From Enterobacteriaceae bacterium LSJC7 (GTDB lineage Bacteria > Pseudomonadota > Gammaproteobacteria > Enterobacterales > Enterobacteriaceae), in the NCBI GenBank assembly GCA_000302695.1, contig AMFN01000002.1:807948-871947 (forward strand): a stretch of 64,000 nucleotides of DNA, written 5' to 3'. Of this stretch, positions 1 through 9,900 are shown piece by piece. The position numbers and the translations under genes are program-made. The notes beneath the pieces were generated by a model. That model was not told where the DNA came from. It searched no databases and worked only from the letters and a program-made list of their open reading frames with translations. The number at the start of each line of letters is the position of its first letter. Positions within the stretch are counted from its first letter, which is position 1.

Positions 1-43
1 GGGCAATGCGTCGTAGCCAGCACAACACGGCGCGTAAGTCACC

Positions 44-397
44 TCAGAACGTCAGAACCTTATCGGCCGCCAGCGTCCACTGGGCCAGCTCAACCAGGGT
101 GCCAATTTCCACACCGTCGACAAGCGGCAACGACGTGATGGCGCGGGCGTCGGTGCAGGTTTTACACAGTTTTACCGCTACACCCTGGGCGGTAAGAATT
201 TCCAGCATCTGCTGGATGTTATAGCCCTCCGCAGGGCGCTGGCCGCGCAGACCCGCGCTGACGGCATCAGACATTAAAAATAGCTGTAGCTGGGGCGCGT
301 CGTTTTGCTCACGCAGTGCAATAGCCAGTCTCAGGCTGTTAAATAAGGATTCACTGCCGTAGGCCGCGCCGTTTGCGATGATCACTATTTTTTGCAT
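44..397 (-). CDS. ychN: YchN, DsrE/DsrF-like sulfur-relay family protein
   Basis: A 117-residue cytoplasmic protein that reads along its whole length as E. coli YchN, a small DsrE/F-fold protein that forms hexamers; its physiological role is unknown. A conserved Cys pair is visible in LCKTCTD near residue 80, matching the sulfur-handling site of the family. I chose the ATG at 397 because AGGA lies 6 bases upstream. An in-frame GTG two codons earlier would abut that Shine-Dalgarno. The gene runs opposite to ychO, as in E. coli. Confidence 0.93.
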   Translation of the reverse strand: MQKIVIIANGAAYGSESLFNSLRLAIALREQNDAPQLQLFLMSDAVSAGLRGQRPAEGYNIQQMLEILTAQGVAVKLCKTCTDARAITSLPLVDGVEIGTLVELAQWTLAADKVLTF

Positions 398-472
398 CTT
401 CACTCCTGTTGCTTTGTGCCAGTTTTACATCCTGGCCGGAGTATATGCCGGGCGCGCAGCCATCGCCAGACC

Positions 473-772
473 TCAATCCTGGGTAAAACGAGCCAGCAGC
501 GGGCGTTGAGTTTGCGTAAATGCCTGGCGTGTCAGCGACTCAGGTTGGACGGCAGACAGTGTCGCGAGGGTGGGTGTCAGGCTCGCTGTTTCGTCGTGCT
601 GAAAATGGCAGCGCTCGCCCCAGCGCAGGCTTGCGGTGCACGCTTTTTTTTCAATATCGTTAAGGGCAAAACGCGCCTGGATGCGGGTGGCAGGGCTTGC
701 AGGCTCTGAGGCAAGCGCGGCGCTGCTCCAGAGTGCGGCGGCGGTCAGTAGCGTTATCTTTGCGGCGGTCAT
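473..772 (-). CDS. Small secreted protein of unknown function
   Basis: A 99-residue protein I do not recognise. It opens with a clear signal peptide: basic MTAAK, a hydrophobic stretch and an Ala-x-Ala cleavage site (ALA before SEPAS) near residue 21. The mature part is about 78 residues with two cysteines (in KACTAS and ERCHF) that could form a periplasmic disulfide. The ATG at 772 has GAGGAA at a 5-base spacing, better than a GTG eight codons upstream. It lies between ychN and divergent ychO, a place where I recall no gene in E. coli K-12. The signal peptide and good ribosome site argue that it is real. Confidence 0.65.
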   Translation of the reverse strand: MTAAKITLLTAAALWSSAALASEPASPATRIQARFALNDIEKKACTASLRWGERCHFQHDETASLTPTLATLSAVQPESLTRQAFTQTQRPLLARFTQD

Positions 773-940
773 GACGGTTCCTCGGTAAACAGACACCGCT
801 AAGCGTAGCGTAACATTGTATTATTGACCGATTTTGCAGACTTAACTGACATCAGTGCGGCTACCGCGATATGTTATACTCTGCTGCCTGACTATCCTGC
901 GCCAGGCGTTAAACTCAAAAACGATTACGTTATCAAAGTG

Positions 941-2371
941 ATGCAGTACCGGTATTTTGCTTTTCTCATTGCTGTTCCCGCGCTTTGCCTTGCCGCAGAG
1001 AGTACTGCTGTGCAACCTTCCTTTGAACAACAGGCACAACACCCGTTTGATAACGATGGTGATACGCTGCCCGATCTTGGCTCTGCGCCGGAAAACGCCA
1101 GCAGCGAAAAAGCGTTTGCCACCATGGTGAAAACCTTTGGTGAAGCCAGCATGACTGACAACGGGCTGACCACCGGCGAGCAGGCGCGCCAGTTTGCCTT
1201 CACCCAGCTGCGTGATGTGCTGGCCGATAAAGTCACCAGCGAAGCGCAATCTCTGCTCTCGCCCTGGGGACGGGCCGATTTTACGTTGGCAGTCGACCAG
1301 GAAGGCAGTTTTGCCGGTAGCAGTGGCTCACTCTTCACACCGTGGCACGACAGTGAGAGCCATTTGACCTGGAGCCAGCTTGGGGTTAGCCAGCGTAATC
1401 AGGGTCTGGTGGGGAATTTCGGCATTGGGCAGCGCTGGAATGCGGGCAACTGGCTGTTAGGCTACAACTCTTTTTATGACACGCAGTTTGACGACAATCT
1501 ACATCGCGCCGGACTGGGGGCAGAAGCGTGGGGCGAATACCTGCGCCTTTCTGCCAACTATTACCAGCCGCTCGGCGACTGGCGGCTTACTGGCGTGACG
1601 CAGGAGCAGCGTATGGCACGTGGTTACGACGTAACAGCCCAGGCCTGGCTGCCGTTCTATCGTCATATCAATACCAGCGTGAGCCTTGAGCAGTACTTTG
1701 GCGACAATGTGGATTTGTTCAATTCCGGCACCGGCTATCGTGATCCGTTGGCGGTGAAAGTCGGCCTGAGCTACACCCCGGTCCCGCTGATGACGCTGAC
1801 GGCAAGCCACAAGCAAGGGGAGAACGGCAATACGCAGGACGACCTGGGGCTGAAGGTCAATTATCGCTTTGGCGTGCCGCTTGTCCAGCAGCTGTCGGCC
1901 GCGCAGGTTGCAACCACGTCATCTTTGCGCGGAAGCCGCTACGACAGCGTTGAGCGCAGCGGCCTGCCGGTAATGGAGTATCGCCAGAGCAAAACGCTGT
2001 CGGTGTACCTGGCGACGCCACCGTGGCAGCTTAGTCCGGCAGAAAGCGTCGTGCTGAAACTTCAGGTCCATTCGCGCCATGGCGTGAAGCATATTACCTG
2101 GCAGGGAGATACCCAGGCGCTCAGTTTAACGCCACCGGCAAAAAATACGGCCACCGATGGCTGGACGGTGATTATGCCTGCCTGGGACAGCAGCCCGGAG
2201 GCCGAAAATGCCTGGCGACTGTCCGTGACGGTTGAGGATGAGAAAGGGCAGCGCGTGACCTCAAACTGGATTACGCTGCGCCTGAGTGAACCGCTGACGA
2301 TATATTCGCAGGACGATACGCGCTGGCAGCTGCTGCCAGAGGCACCGTCGCCGCAAAACCTTGACGACTAA
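941..2371 (+). CDS. ychO: YchO, invasin/intimin-like inverse autotransporter protein
   Basis: About 476 residues, matching E. coli YchO (formerly YchP) throughout. The ATG at 941 gives a signal peptide (MQYRYFAFLIAVPALCLA). Next comes the conserved FDNDGDTLPDLG segment, then an intimin/invasin-type outer-membrane beta barrel (about residues 100-330; motifs such as LTWSQLG, NFGIGQRW, AEAWGEYLRLSANYY). A single Ig-like domain follows (YLATPPWQL, HITWQGDTQ) in place of the long passenger repeats of true invasins. The open frame extends 39 codons upstream, but that part lacks signal-peptide character. An adhesion role is inferred from the family. It converges on narL with only 7 bases between stop codons. 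Confidence 0.93.
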   Translation: MQYRYFAFLIAVPALCLAAESTAVQPSFEQQAQHPFDNDGDTLPDLGSAPENASSEKAFATMVKTFGEASMTDNGLTTGEQARQFAFTQLRDVLADKVTSEAQSLLSPWGRADFTLAVDQEGSFAGSSGSLFTPWHDSESHLTWSQLGVSQRNQGLVGNFGIGQRWNAGNWLLGYNSFYDTQFDDNLHRAGLGAEAWGEYLRLSANYYQPLGDWRLTGVTQEQRMARGYDVTAQAWLPFYRHINTSVSLEQYFGDNVDLFNSGTGYRDPLAVKVGLSYTPVPLMTLTASHKQGENGNTQDDLGLKVNYRFGVPLVQQLSAAQVATTSSLRGSRYDSVERSGLPVMEYRQSKTLSVYLATPPWQLSPAESVVLKLQVHSRHGVKHITWQGDTQALSLTPPAKNTATDGWTVIMPAWDSSPEAENAWRLSVTVEDEKGQRVTSNWITLRLSEPLTIYSQDDTRWQLLPEAPSPQNLDD

Positions 2372-2378
2372 GCCTGGG

Positions 2379-3029
2379 TTAAAAAATGCGCTCCTGATGT
2401 ACCCAGACAGCGGCTTCTACACGCGATTTCAGTTTCATTTTCTTCAGAAGATGTTTTACGTGCACTTTCACCGTGCTTTCGGTGATATCCAGACGACGGG
2501 CGATGGTTTTGTTGGGTAGCCCCTGAGCAATCAGTTTCAGAATATCGCGCTCGCGCGGCGTGAGTTGCGAGACATCGCGCTCAGAGGTAGCACGGTTGGC
2601 GCGCAGGCTGGCGGCCAGCACTGGCGTCAGCGCCTCGCTCAGTACCATTTCTCCGGCTGCCGCCTGTTGCAAGGCTTTAAGTAAATCTTCTGGCTCCATG
2701 TCTTTAAGCAGGTAGCCGTCTGCGCCGCGCTTAAGGGCTGTCACCACATCCTCTTCATGGTTAGACACGCTGAATACCACGATACGCCCGGAGAGGGATT
2801 TCTCACGTAGCCTGTCCAGCGTTTCCAGCCCGTTCATGCCCGGCATGTTGAGGTCGAGTAGGATGAGATCCGGGTCGAGCGCTTCGGCAAGCTCCACGCC
2901 CTGTTCACCATTGCCGGCTTCGCCCACAACGCGAATGTCGGGCGCCATGCTGATAAGCTGTTTCACGCCGGTGCGCAGCATCGGATGATCGTCAATAAGT
3001 AAAATCGTAGCGCTGTCCTGGGCCATCAC
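2379..3029 (-). CDS. narL: Nitrate/nitrite response regulator NarL
   Basis: A 216-residue response regulator, the usual length. The receiver domain carries the acidic pair in LLIDDHP (residues 13-14) and the phospho-acceptor Asp59 in [11 protein letters not shown]. The C-terminal LuxR-type helix-turn-helix ([15 protein letters not shown] ... [17 protein letters not shown]) binds TACYYMT heptamers. Phospho-NarL activates narGHJI and narK under nitrate; heptamers are visible upstream of both here. Its start overlaps the narX stop by 4 bases, so the two are translationally coupled. Confidence 0.98.
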   Translation of the reverse strand: MMAQDSATILLIDDHPMLRTGVKQLISMAPDIRVVGEAGNGEQGVELAEALDPDLILLDLNMPGMNGLETLDRLREKSLSGRIVVFSVSNHEEDVVTALKRGADGYLLKDMEPEDLLKALQQAAAGEMVLSEALTPVLAASLRANRATSERDVSQLTPRERDILKLIAQGLPNKTIARRLDITESTVKVHVKHLLKKMKLKSRVEAAVWVHQERIF

Positions 3030-4819
3030 TGCTCACTCCTGTTGCGCGGGGGAGTCAGGGCCCCCGGAATAAAATTCACGACCACTTCTGTGCCGCCGCC
3101 CGGGCGTGGGCGTATCTGGCAGTCACCTTTCAGGCTTTGAGCGCGGTCGCGCATAATAATAAGGCCGTAATGATTGCTCCTTTCACCACTTCCTGCGATG
3201 CCGCAGCCGTTATCCCAGATGGTGATACGTACCTGGTCGCCGTGTTGTATCGCCGTGACGCCCGCTGCGCTGGCGCTGGCATGTTTAAACGTATTGTTGA
3301 GTGCTTCACGCGCGATTTGCACCAGATGAATGGCCTGATGTCCTGGCACACAACGTGGCGGCAGCTGGTAATCCAGCATCACCGGGAACCCCAGCCGGGA
3401 GCTGAACTCCTGACAGCTGGCCTCCAGAGCAGGGCGCAGGCCCGGCTCTGTCAGTTGCAGGCGAAACGTGGTCAACAGCTCGCGTAGCTGGCGCCAGGAG
3501 GTGTTCAGCTCCTCACGCATCTGCGCCAGTAATGTCTGGCTTGCCTGTGGCAGCGTGCTCCCCTGCATTTGCAGGCAACTGACCTGCATTTTCATACACG
3601 ACAGGGACTGGGCGATAGAGTCGTGCAGTTCGCGGGCGATAGCAGAGCGTTCCTCCATCACCATCAACTGCTGCTGATGCTCATTCTGGCGTTCAAGGGC
3701 CAGTGCCGAGGTCAGCTGTTCCATAAACGTATCAACCAGCTGTTGGCGTTCGTGACTCAGCGTTTCTCCTTGCGGCAGCCTGGCAAGCACCAGCCCGTAC
3801 TGGGTATGGCTGTCGGTCAGGCGCCATTTCAGCGGGGTGCCTTCGCCCGTGGCTGGCAGCGCGTGTTTTGGGCAGGCGTTGCAGTCCGGCTGCGGGCAGT
3901 CTGCGCCTGCGCGACAGGCAAATTCCTGATAGTTTTCCTCATCACCATATTCATAGACCCTGATCTCGATTTCGCGCAGTGGCGTGAGGCGCTGTAGCTC
4001 GTTAAGCGCGGGCGTTACGCGTTGGCAGAACGTAGCCTGAGAGTGCAGACGGCGGTTAGCGCTGTAGAGAAACGAGAGGGCTTCGTTGGTTTGGGCCAGT
4101 CCGGCAGTTTTTTCTGCCACCCGCTGCTCCAGACTGGCATAACTGTGCGCGAGTTCGCCAGACATGCTGTTAAGTGCATCGCCCAGCGTTGCCATTTCAT
4201 CGCGACCGCGAATATGGGCACGCTGGCTGAAGTCACGCTGCCCGATGGCGGCCGCCATCGCCAGTAACTGACGCCACGGGCGTAACAGCCGTTTACGCAG
4301 CCAGATGAGGGTAAAAATAATCAGCAGGCCGGTCAGTAGCGCCATAGCCTGTTGCAGAAGAATCACCTGGCGAATGCGCTGCTCGGTCTTATGGTCGAAG
4401 GTGGTGACAAGCTGGTCGATATACTCGACATAGGCGGTAACTTTGTCGCTAACGTCACTTTGTTTGTGGGCATCGGTGATGGCCGGGTGCAGCACGTTAT
4501 GCCAGTAGTTGCGCAGGGCTTCCAGTTGCCGCGTCTGGGCGTCGCGCCTGGCTGCGCGGGTCAGCTCATCGCTTGCCGCAGTGCGTGTCATCTCATCGAG
4601 CAGCGGCTGGGTCTGGGAGGTAAGGGGGATTTCTGCCAACAAGCGGTAGCTTTGCATGCGCAGCGTGCCGGCTTTATTAATGGCATGCGCGTTCCCCTGA
4701 ATGCCCTGTACCAGCCAGCCTGCCAGCCCCATTCCGGCCACGCCCAACAGCGCCAGCAGCAGCATAATGAGCGCCAGCTGGTTGGCCAGGGTCAGTGGTG
4801 AGAGGCAACGTTTAAACAT
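3026..4819 (-). CDS. narX: Nitrate/nitrite sensor histidine kinase NarX
   Basis: 597 residues, family-typical. Order: N-terminal membrane segment (about 15-38), periplasmic sensor with the P-box ([14 protein letters not shown], about residues 47-60) that binds nitrate, second membrane segment (about 153-173), HAMP linker, and a cysteine-containing central module ([18 protein letters not shown]). The HisKA_3 kinase core has its phospho-His in [11 protein letters not shown] near residue 398, and the ATPase has DNGCGI and GGGTEV boxes. It phosphorylates NarL when nitrate is present and dephosphorylates it otherwise. Operon narXL, divergent from narK. Confidence 0.98.
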   Translation of the reverse strand: MFKRCLSPLTLANQLALIMLLLALLGVAGMGLAGWLVQGIQGNAHAINKAGTLRMQSYRLLAEIPLTSQTQPLLDEMTRTAASDELTRAARRDAQTRQLEALRNYWHNVLHPAITDAHKQSDVSDKVTAYVEYIDQLVTTFDHKTEQRIRQVILLQQAMALLTGLLIIFTLIWLRKRLLRPWRQLLAMAAAIGQRDFSQRAHIRGRDEMATLGDALNSMSGELAHSYASLEQRVAEKTAGLAQTNEALSFLYSANRRLHSQATFCQRVTPALNELQRLTPLREIEIRVYEYGDEENYQEFACRAGADCPQPDCNACPKHALPATGEGTPLKWRLTDSHTQYGLVLARLPQGETLSHERQQLVDTFMEQLTSALALERQNEHQQQLMVMEERSAIARELHDSIAQSLSCMKMQVSCLQMQGSTLPQASQTLLAQMREELNTSWRQLRELLTTFRLQLTEPGLRPALEASCQEFSSRLGFPVMLDYQLPPRCVPGHQAIHLVQIAREALNNTFKHASASAAGVTAIQHGDQVRITIWDNGCGIAGSGERSNHYGLIIMRDRAQSLKGDCQIRPRPGGGTEVVVNFIPGALTPPRNRSEQ

Positions 4820-4882
4820 GGCGAAACGGCTCCGGTTACCGGGTTTATTCTGATAGTGGCGTTATAGTCAGCGATCCTTCGG

Positions 4883-4915
4883 AGTATACCCATACCCACA
4901 AGTGATTACCCCTTA
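4883..4915 (+). promoter_or_regulatory. Candidate NarL heptamers upstream of narK
   Basis: Three heptamers fitting TACYYMT or nearly so: TACCCAT (4887-4893), TACCCAC (4893-4899) and TACCCCT (4907-4913). They lie about 190-215 bases before the inferred narK start site, inside the narX-narK divergent region, a typical NarL array position. Binding is inferred from consensus only. Confidence 0.6.
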
Positions 4916-5055
4916 GTTGCCGCCCTGCAAGGTTAAGGCGGCTGTCGGAAAGACGCTGCGCACAGGCGTGTGAAATATCAGGCTTTTTTATGAATGCGGC
5001 GCTACTCACCAGGAGGTATGGCGCTTTTTTCGCCGTTTATCTGTCGCATTATCCA

Positions 5056-5069
5056 TTGATTTACATCAA
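5056..5069 (+). promoter_or_regulatory. Perfect FNR box of the narK promoter
   Basis: TTGATTTACATCAA matches the FNR consensus TTGAT-N4-ATCAA exactly. Its centre (5062.5) is 41.5 bases upstream of about 5104, and a suitable -10 (TAATGT, 5091-5096) sits at the matching place, so this looks like a class II FNR-activated promoter. It implies anaerobic induction of narK. Confidence 0.85.
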
Positions 5070-5131
5070 CTTATCTTCATCGGTAGCGCCTAATGTGGCG
5101 GCAATTATAACTGCATAAACGTGAGGTGTTT

Positions 5132-6526
5132 ATGACTGAGTCTGCTGCTTGCACACGCTCGTCCGGCGCCACGATTACCGACTGGCGGCCTGAAGATGCA
5201 ACCTTCTGGCAGCGCGGCGGCAGTCGCATCGCCAGCCGTAATCTGTGGATTTCTGTACCCTGCCTGTTGCTCGCCTTCTGCGTCTGGATGCTGTTCAGTA
5301 CGGTCGCGGTAAATCTCAACAAAGTGGGTTTTAGCTTCACCACCGATCAGTTGTTTATGCTGACGGCGCTACCGTCGGTATCCGGCGCGCTGATGCGCGT
5401 ACCGTACTCCTTTATGGTGCCTGTTTTCGGCGGCCGCCGCTGGACCGCTTTTAGCACCGGCATTCTGATTATTCCCTGCGTCTGGCTGGGCTTTGCCGTA
5501 CAGGATACGTCAACAACCTTTAGCACCTTTATCATGATTTCGCTGCTGTGCGGTTTTGCCGGGGCTAACTTTGCCTCCAGCATGGCGAACATCAGTTTCT
5601 TCTTTCCCAAGAGTAAGCAGGGTGGTGCGCTGGGGATTAACGGTGGGCTGGGCAACCTGGGCGTGAGCGTGATGCAGTTGCTGGCACCGCTGGCGATTTC
5701 GCTTTCTGTTTTTGCCTTTTTTGGTGCAGGACAGGGCGAGTTACAAAGTGATGGCTCGCGCCTGTATCTGGAAAACGCGGCCTGGATTTGGGTGCCGCCG
5801 CTGGTCATCTTCACTCTCGCGGCCTGGTTTGGCATGAACGATCTGGCGGCATCAAAAGCGTCGTTCAGGGAGCAGCTGCCGGTGCTTAAGCGCGCGCATC
5901 TGTGGATAATGAGTCTGCTGTACCTGGCTACGTTTGGGTCGTTTATTGGCTTTTCGGCAGGGTTTGCCATGCTCGCCCGCACGCAGTTCCCGCAGATAGA
6001 TGTGATGAGCTTTGCCTTCTTTGGGCCGCTGGTGGGCGCGCTGGCGCGTTCTGCGGGGGGCGTTATCTCTGACAAACTGGGGGGAACCCGGGTTACGCTT
6101 GTCAACTTCTTCTGTATGGCGCTCTTTAGCGGGCTGCTGTTTATGACCTTGCCAACGCAGGGACAGGGTGGCAATTTCTATGCCTTCTTTGGCGTGTTTA
6201 TTTTGCTGTTCCTGACCGCGGGTCTGGGCAGTGGCTCCACCTTCCAGATGATTTCGGTCATCTTCCGTAAGCTCACGCTGGAGCGCGTTAAGGCCGCAGG
6301 CGGAAGTGATGAGCAGGCAATGCGTGAGGCCGCAACTGACACCGCAGCGGCCCTCGGCTTTATCTCTGCAATTGGCGCTATCGGCGGCTTTTTTATTCCA
6401 AAAGCGTTCGGCACGTCGCTTGACCTGACCGGCTCACCGGCAGGAGCGATGAAAATTTTCTTCATCTTCTACGTGCTGTGTGTGCTGATCACCTGGGGCG
6501 TGTATGGACGCCGGGCGAAGCGCTGA
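5132..6526 (+). CDS. narK: Nitrate/nitrite transporter NarK
   Basis: 464 residues, close to the 463 of E. coli NarK and readable as it throughout. Major facilitator with 12 hydrophobic segments. The family arginine in ALMRVPYSF and the two glycine-rich nitrate signature motifs (GFAGANFASSMANISFFFPK, then GGLGNLGVSVMQL; and the later AAALGFISAIGAIGGFFIPKAFG) are present. It moves nitrate into and nitrite out of the cell during anaerobic growth. The ATG at 5132 has GAGG 5 bases away; a GTG two codons upstream overlaps that site. Divergent from narX and followed by its own terminator. Confidence 0.98.
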   Translation: MTESAACTRSSGATITDWRPEDATFWQRGGSRIASRNLWISVPCLLLAFCVWMLFSTVAVNLNKVGFSFTTDQLFMLTALPSVSGALMRVPYSFMVPVFGGRRWTAFSTGILIIPCVWLGFAVQDTSTTFSTFIMISLLCGFAGANFASSMANISFFFPKSKQGGALGINGGLGNLGVSVMQLLAPLAISLSVFAFFGAGQGELQSDGSRLYLENAAWIWVPPLVIFTLAAWFGMNDLAASKASFREQLPVLKRAHLWIMSLLYLATFGSFIGFSAGFAMLARTQFPQIDVMSFAFFGPLVGALARSAGGVISDKLGGTRVTLVNFFCMALFSGLLFMTLPTQGQGGNFYAFFGVFILLFLTAGLGSGSTFQMISVIFRKLTLERVKAAGGSDEQAMREAATDTAAALGFISAIGAIGGFFIPKAFGTSLDLTGSPAGAMKIFFIFYVLCVLITWGVYGRRAKR

Positions 6527-6563
6527 ACCCGGCTTGCTGTAAATCGAGTTTGTTATCCTTTTT

Positions 6564-6589
6564 GCGCGGTATCCTGCCGCGCTTTTTTT
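6564..6589 (+). terminator. narK terminator
   Basis: GCGCGG/CCGCGC stem with a 7-base loop followed by seven T, 38 bases after the narK stop. Confidence 0.85.
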
Positions 6590-6674
6590 ATTTTATCTTA
6601 GTTACAACATGCTATTGGTGTTGGAGCAGACGGTAATACGTAACCTGAGTGCTATCGCCAGGTTTACCAGCAAC

Positions 6675-6788
6675 TACCCCTAAATACCCACTGGTGCAGC
6701 TTGCCTTATTCTTTAGTTACGCTAATGCATTTTAACTTCATTAAAAACAAAAGGTTGTAGCTTTTATTTGTGCACCCCTTTGGGAGTA
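6675..6788 (+). promoter_or_regulatory. Candidate NarL sites upstream of narG
   Basis: Distal heptamers TACCCCT (6675-6681) and TACCCAC (6685-6691), and a proximal inverted pair CACCCCT-tt-GGGAGTA (6773-6788) with the 7-2-7 spacing that NarL and NarP recognise. The proximal pair is centred about 93 bases before the inferred narG start site, close to the known E. coli arrangement at -89. The AT-rich stretch between the two groups (6720-6770) is where an IHF bend would be expected; I did not identify a specific IHF site. Confidence 0.65.
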
Positions 6789-6825
6789 GAGCATTTTTCA
6801 GGCCGATGTCGCTCCGCTTCTGGCG

Positions 6826-6867
6826 TTGATCGTTATCAAATCTTGCCGTTATTGCGCACGTTACCGT
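6826..6867 (+). promoter_or_regulatory. narG promoter with FNR box
   Basis: TTGATCGTTATCAA (6826-6839) is a perfect FNR box. Centred at 6832.5, it predicts a start site near 6874, and TACCGT (6862-6867) can serve as the -10. Together with the upstream NarL sites this is the anaerobic, nitrate-induced control region of narGHJI. Confidence 0.85.
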
Positions 6868-6930
6868 TCGGGCAAATCCAGCAATGTCGATTGAGAAGAG
6901 CGTCAAGCTCTCCACATCAGGAGAATCCCG

Positions 6931-9900
6931 ATGAGCAAATTTTTAGACCGGTTTCGTTACTTCAGGCAGAAGGGCGAAACCTTTGCCGATGGTCACGGGC
7001 AACTGTTGACCACCAACAGGGACTGGGAGGACGGCTATCGTCAACGATGGCAGCATGACAAGGTTGTCCGCTCGACCCATGGCGTAAACTGCACCGGCTC
7101 CTGTAGCTGGAAAATCTATGTGAAAAATGGCCTGGTGACCTGGGAAACCCAGCAAACCGATTACCCGCGCACTCGCCCGGATATGCCCAATCACGAACCG
7201 CGTGGCTGCCCGCGCGGTGCCAGCTACTCCTGGTATCTCTATAGCGCTAACCGCCTGAAATATCCCCTGATGCGCAAGCGCCTGATGAAACTGTGGCGAG
7301 ACGCTAAAACCCGCCACAGTGACCCGGTTGCGGCCTGGGCATCGATTATGGAAGACACCGATAAAGCGAAAAGCTACAAGCAGGCGCGCGGGCGCGGTGG
7401 CTTTGTGCGTTCCTCGTGGCAGGAAGTGAACGAGCTTATTGCGGCTTCCAACGTGTATACCGTCAAAACCTACGGCCCGGACCGTGTGGCCGGGTTCTCG
7501 CCCATTCCGGCGATGTCGATGGTGTCCTACGCTTCTGGCGCACGTTACCTGTCGCTGATTGGCGGCACCTGCCTGAGCTTTTACGACTGGTATTGCGACC
7601 TGCCGCCCGCCTCGCCGATGACCTGGGGCGAACAGACCGACGTGCCGGAATCGGCAGACTGGTACAACTCCAGCTACATCATCGCCTGGGGCTCAAACGT
7701 GCCGCAGACGCGCACCCCGGACGCGCACTTCTTTACCGAAGTCCGTTACAAGGGCACGAAAACGGTCGCCGTGACGCCGGACTACGCCGAAATTGCCAAG
7801 CTGTGTGACCTGTGGCTGGCACCGAAGCAGGGCACCGACAGCGCGATGGCGCTGGCAATGGGCCATGTCATGCTGCGCGAGTTCCACCTTGATAACCCAA
7901 GTCAGTATTTCACCGACTACGTGCGCCGCTATACCGACATGCCAATGCTGGTCATGCTCGAAGAGCGTAACGGCGTGATGGCAGCGGGCCGCATGCTGCG
8001 CGCTGCCGACCTGGTGGGTGCACTGGGTCAGGAAAACAATCCCGAATGGAAAACGGTAGCCTGGGACGACAGCCGTGATGAGCTGGTGGCACCGAATGGT
8101 TCTATCGGCTTTCGTTGGGGCGAGAAGGGCAAATGGAACCTTGAACAGCGCGACGGCACATCGGGTGCAGATACTGAACTGCGTCTGAGCTTGCTCGGCA
8201 GCCATGATGACATTGCCGAGGTGGGTTTCCCGTACTTTGGCGGTGAAAGCAGTGAGCATTTCCAGAACGTGGCGCTGGAGAACGTGCTGGTACATAAACT
8301 GCCGGTCAAGCGCCTGACGCTTGCGGATGGCAGCAGCGCGCTGGTCACCACGGTTTACGACCTGACCATGGCGAACTACGGTCTTGAACGCGGTCTGCAA
8401 GACGCTAACTGCGCAACCAGCTATGACGAGATAAAAGCCTATACGCCAGCGTGGGCAGAGAAAATTACCGGCGTACCGCGTCAGCAGATTATCCGTACGG
8501 CGCGTGAATTTGCCGATAACGCCGATAAAACGCACGGTCGCTCTATGGTCATTGTCGGTGCCGGTCTGAACCACTGGTATCACATGGACATGAACTACCG
8601 TGGCCTTATCAACATGCTGATTTTCTGTGGCTGTATCGGTCAGAGCGGCGGCGGCTGGGCGCACTATGTCGGCCAGGAGAAGCTGCGTCCGCAGACCGGC
8701 TGGCAGCCGCTGGCGTTTGCGCTTGACTGGCAGCGCCCGGCTCGCCACATGAACAGCACCTCGTTCTTCTATAACCACTCCAGCCAGTGGCGTTATGAAA
8801 CGCTCACGGCACAGGAGTTGCTCTCACCAATGGCGGATAAATCCCGCTACAGCGGCCACCTGGTTGACTTTAACGTGCGCGCCGAGCGCATGGGCTGGCT
8901 GCCGTCTGCGCCGCAGCTTGACACTAACCCGCTGCGCATCAAGGCCGCCGCAGAAGCCGCGGGCGTAAGCCCGGTGGACTATACCGTCAAGGCACTCAAA
9001 TCAGGCGAGATTCGCTTTGCCGCCGAACAGCCGGATGCCGGTAATAACCACCCGCGCAACCTGTTTGTCTGGCGTTCTAACCTGCTTGGCTCTTCCGGTA
9101 AAGGTCATGAGTACATGCTCAAATACCTGCTTGGTACTGAGCACGGTATTCAGGGCAAAGACCTGGGCAAAGCGGGCGGTGTAATGCCCGAAGAGGTGGA
9201 ATGGAAAGACAACGGGCTTGAGGGCAAGCTGGACCTGGTGGTCACGCTCGATTTCCGTCTCTCCAGCACCTGCCTGTATTCGGACATTGTGCTGCCAACC
9301 GCCACCTGGTATGAAAAAGACGATATGAATACCTCGGATATGCATCCGTTTATTCATCCTCTGTCTGCGGCTGTTGACCCGGCGTGGGAATCAAAAAGCG
9401 ACTGGGACATCTATAAAGGTATTGCGAAGGCATTCTCTGAGGTGTGCGTGGGCCATCTTGGTCAGGAAACGGACCTGGTTACGCTGCCGATTCAGCACGA
9501 CTCCGCTAACGAACTGGCGCAGCCTGTAGACGTTAAAGACTGGAAAAAAGGCGAGTGCGACCTGATTCCAGGCAAAACCGCGCCGCACCTGATGGTGGTA
9601 GAGCGTGACTATCCGGCAACCTACGAGCGCTTTACCTCTATTGGCCCGCTGATGGAGAAAATTGGCAACGGCGGTAAGGGCATCGCCTGGAACACCCAAA
9701 GCGAAATGGACCTGCTGCGCAAGCTCAATTACGAAAAAGCAGACGGCCCGGCTAAAGGCCAGCCGATGCTTAACACCGCCATCGACGCCGCCGAGATGAT
9801 CCTCACGCTGGCGCCGGAAACCAACGGCCAGGTAGCGGTAAAAGCCTGGGCTGCGCTCAGTGAATTTACCGGGCGCGATCACACCCATCTGGCGCGCCCA

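Noticed and set aside
1-43. Possible end of a neighbouring gene (chaC in E. coli order)
   Set aside because: Too short to show homology; only a TAG in one frame.
842-1249. Long antisense frames inside ychO, and likewise inside narG, narH, adhE, acnA and topA
   Set aside because: Shadows of GC-rich coding sequence, without ribosome sites or family similarity.
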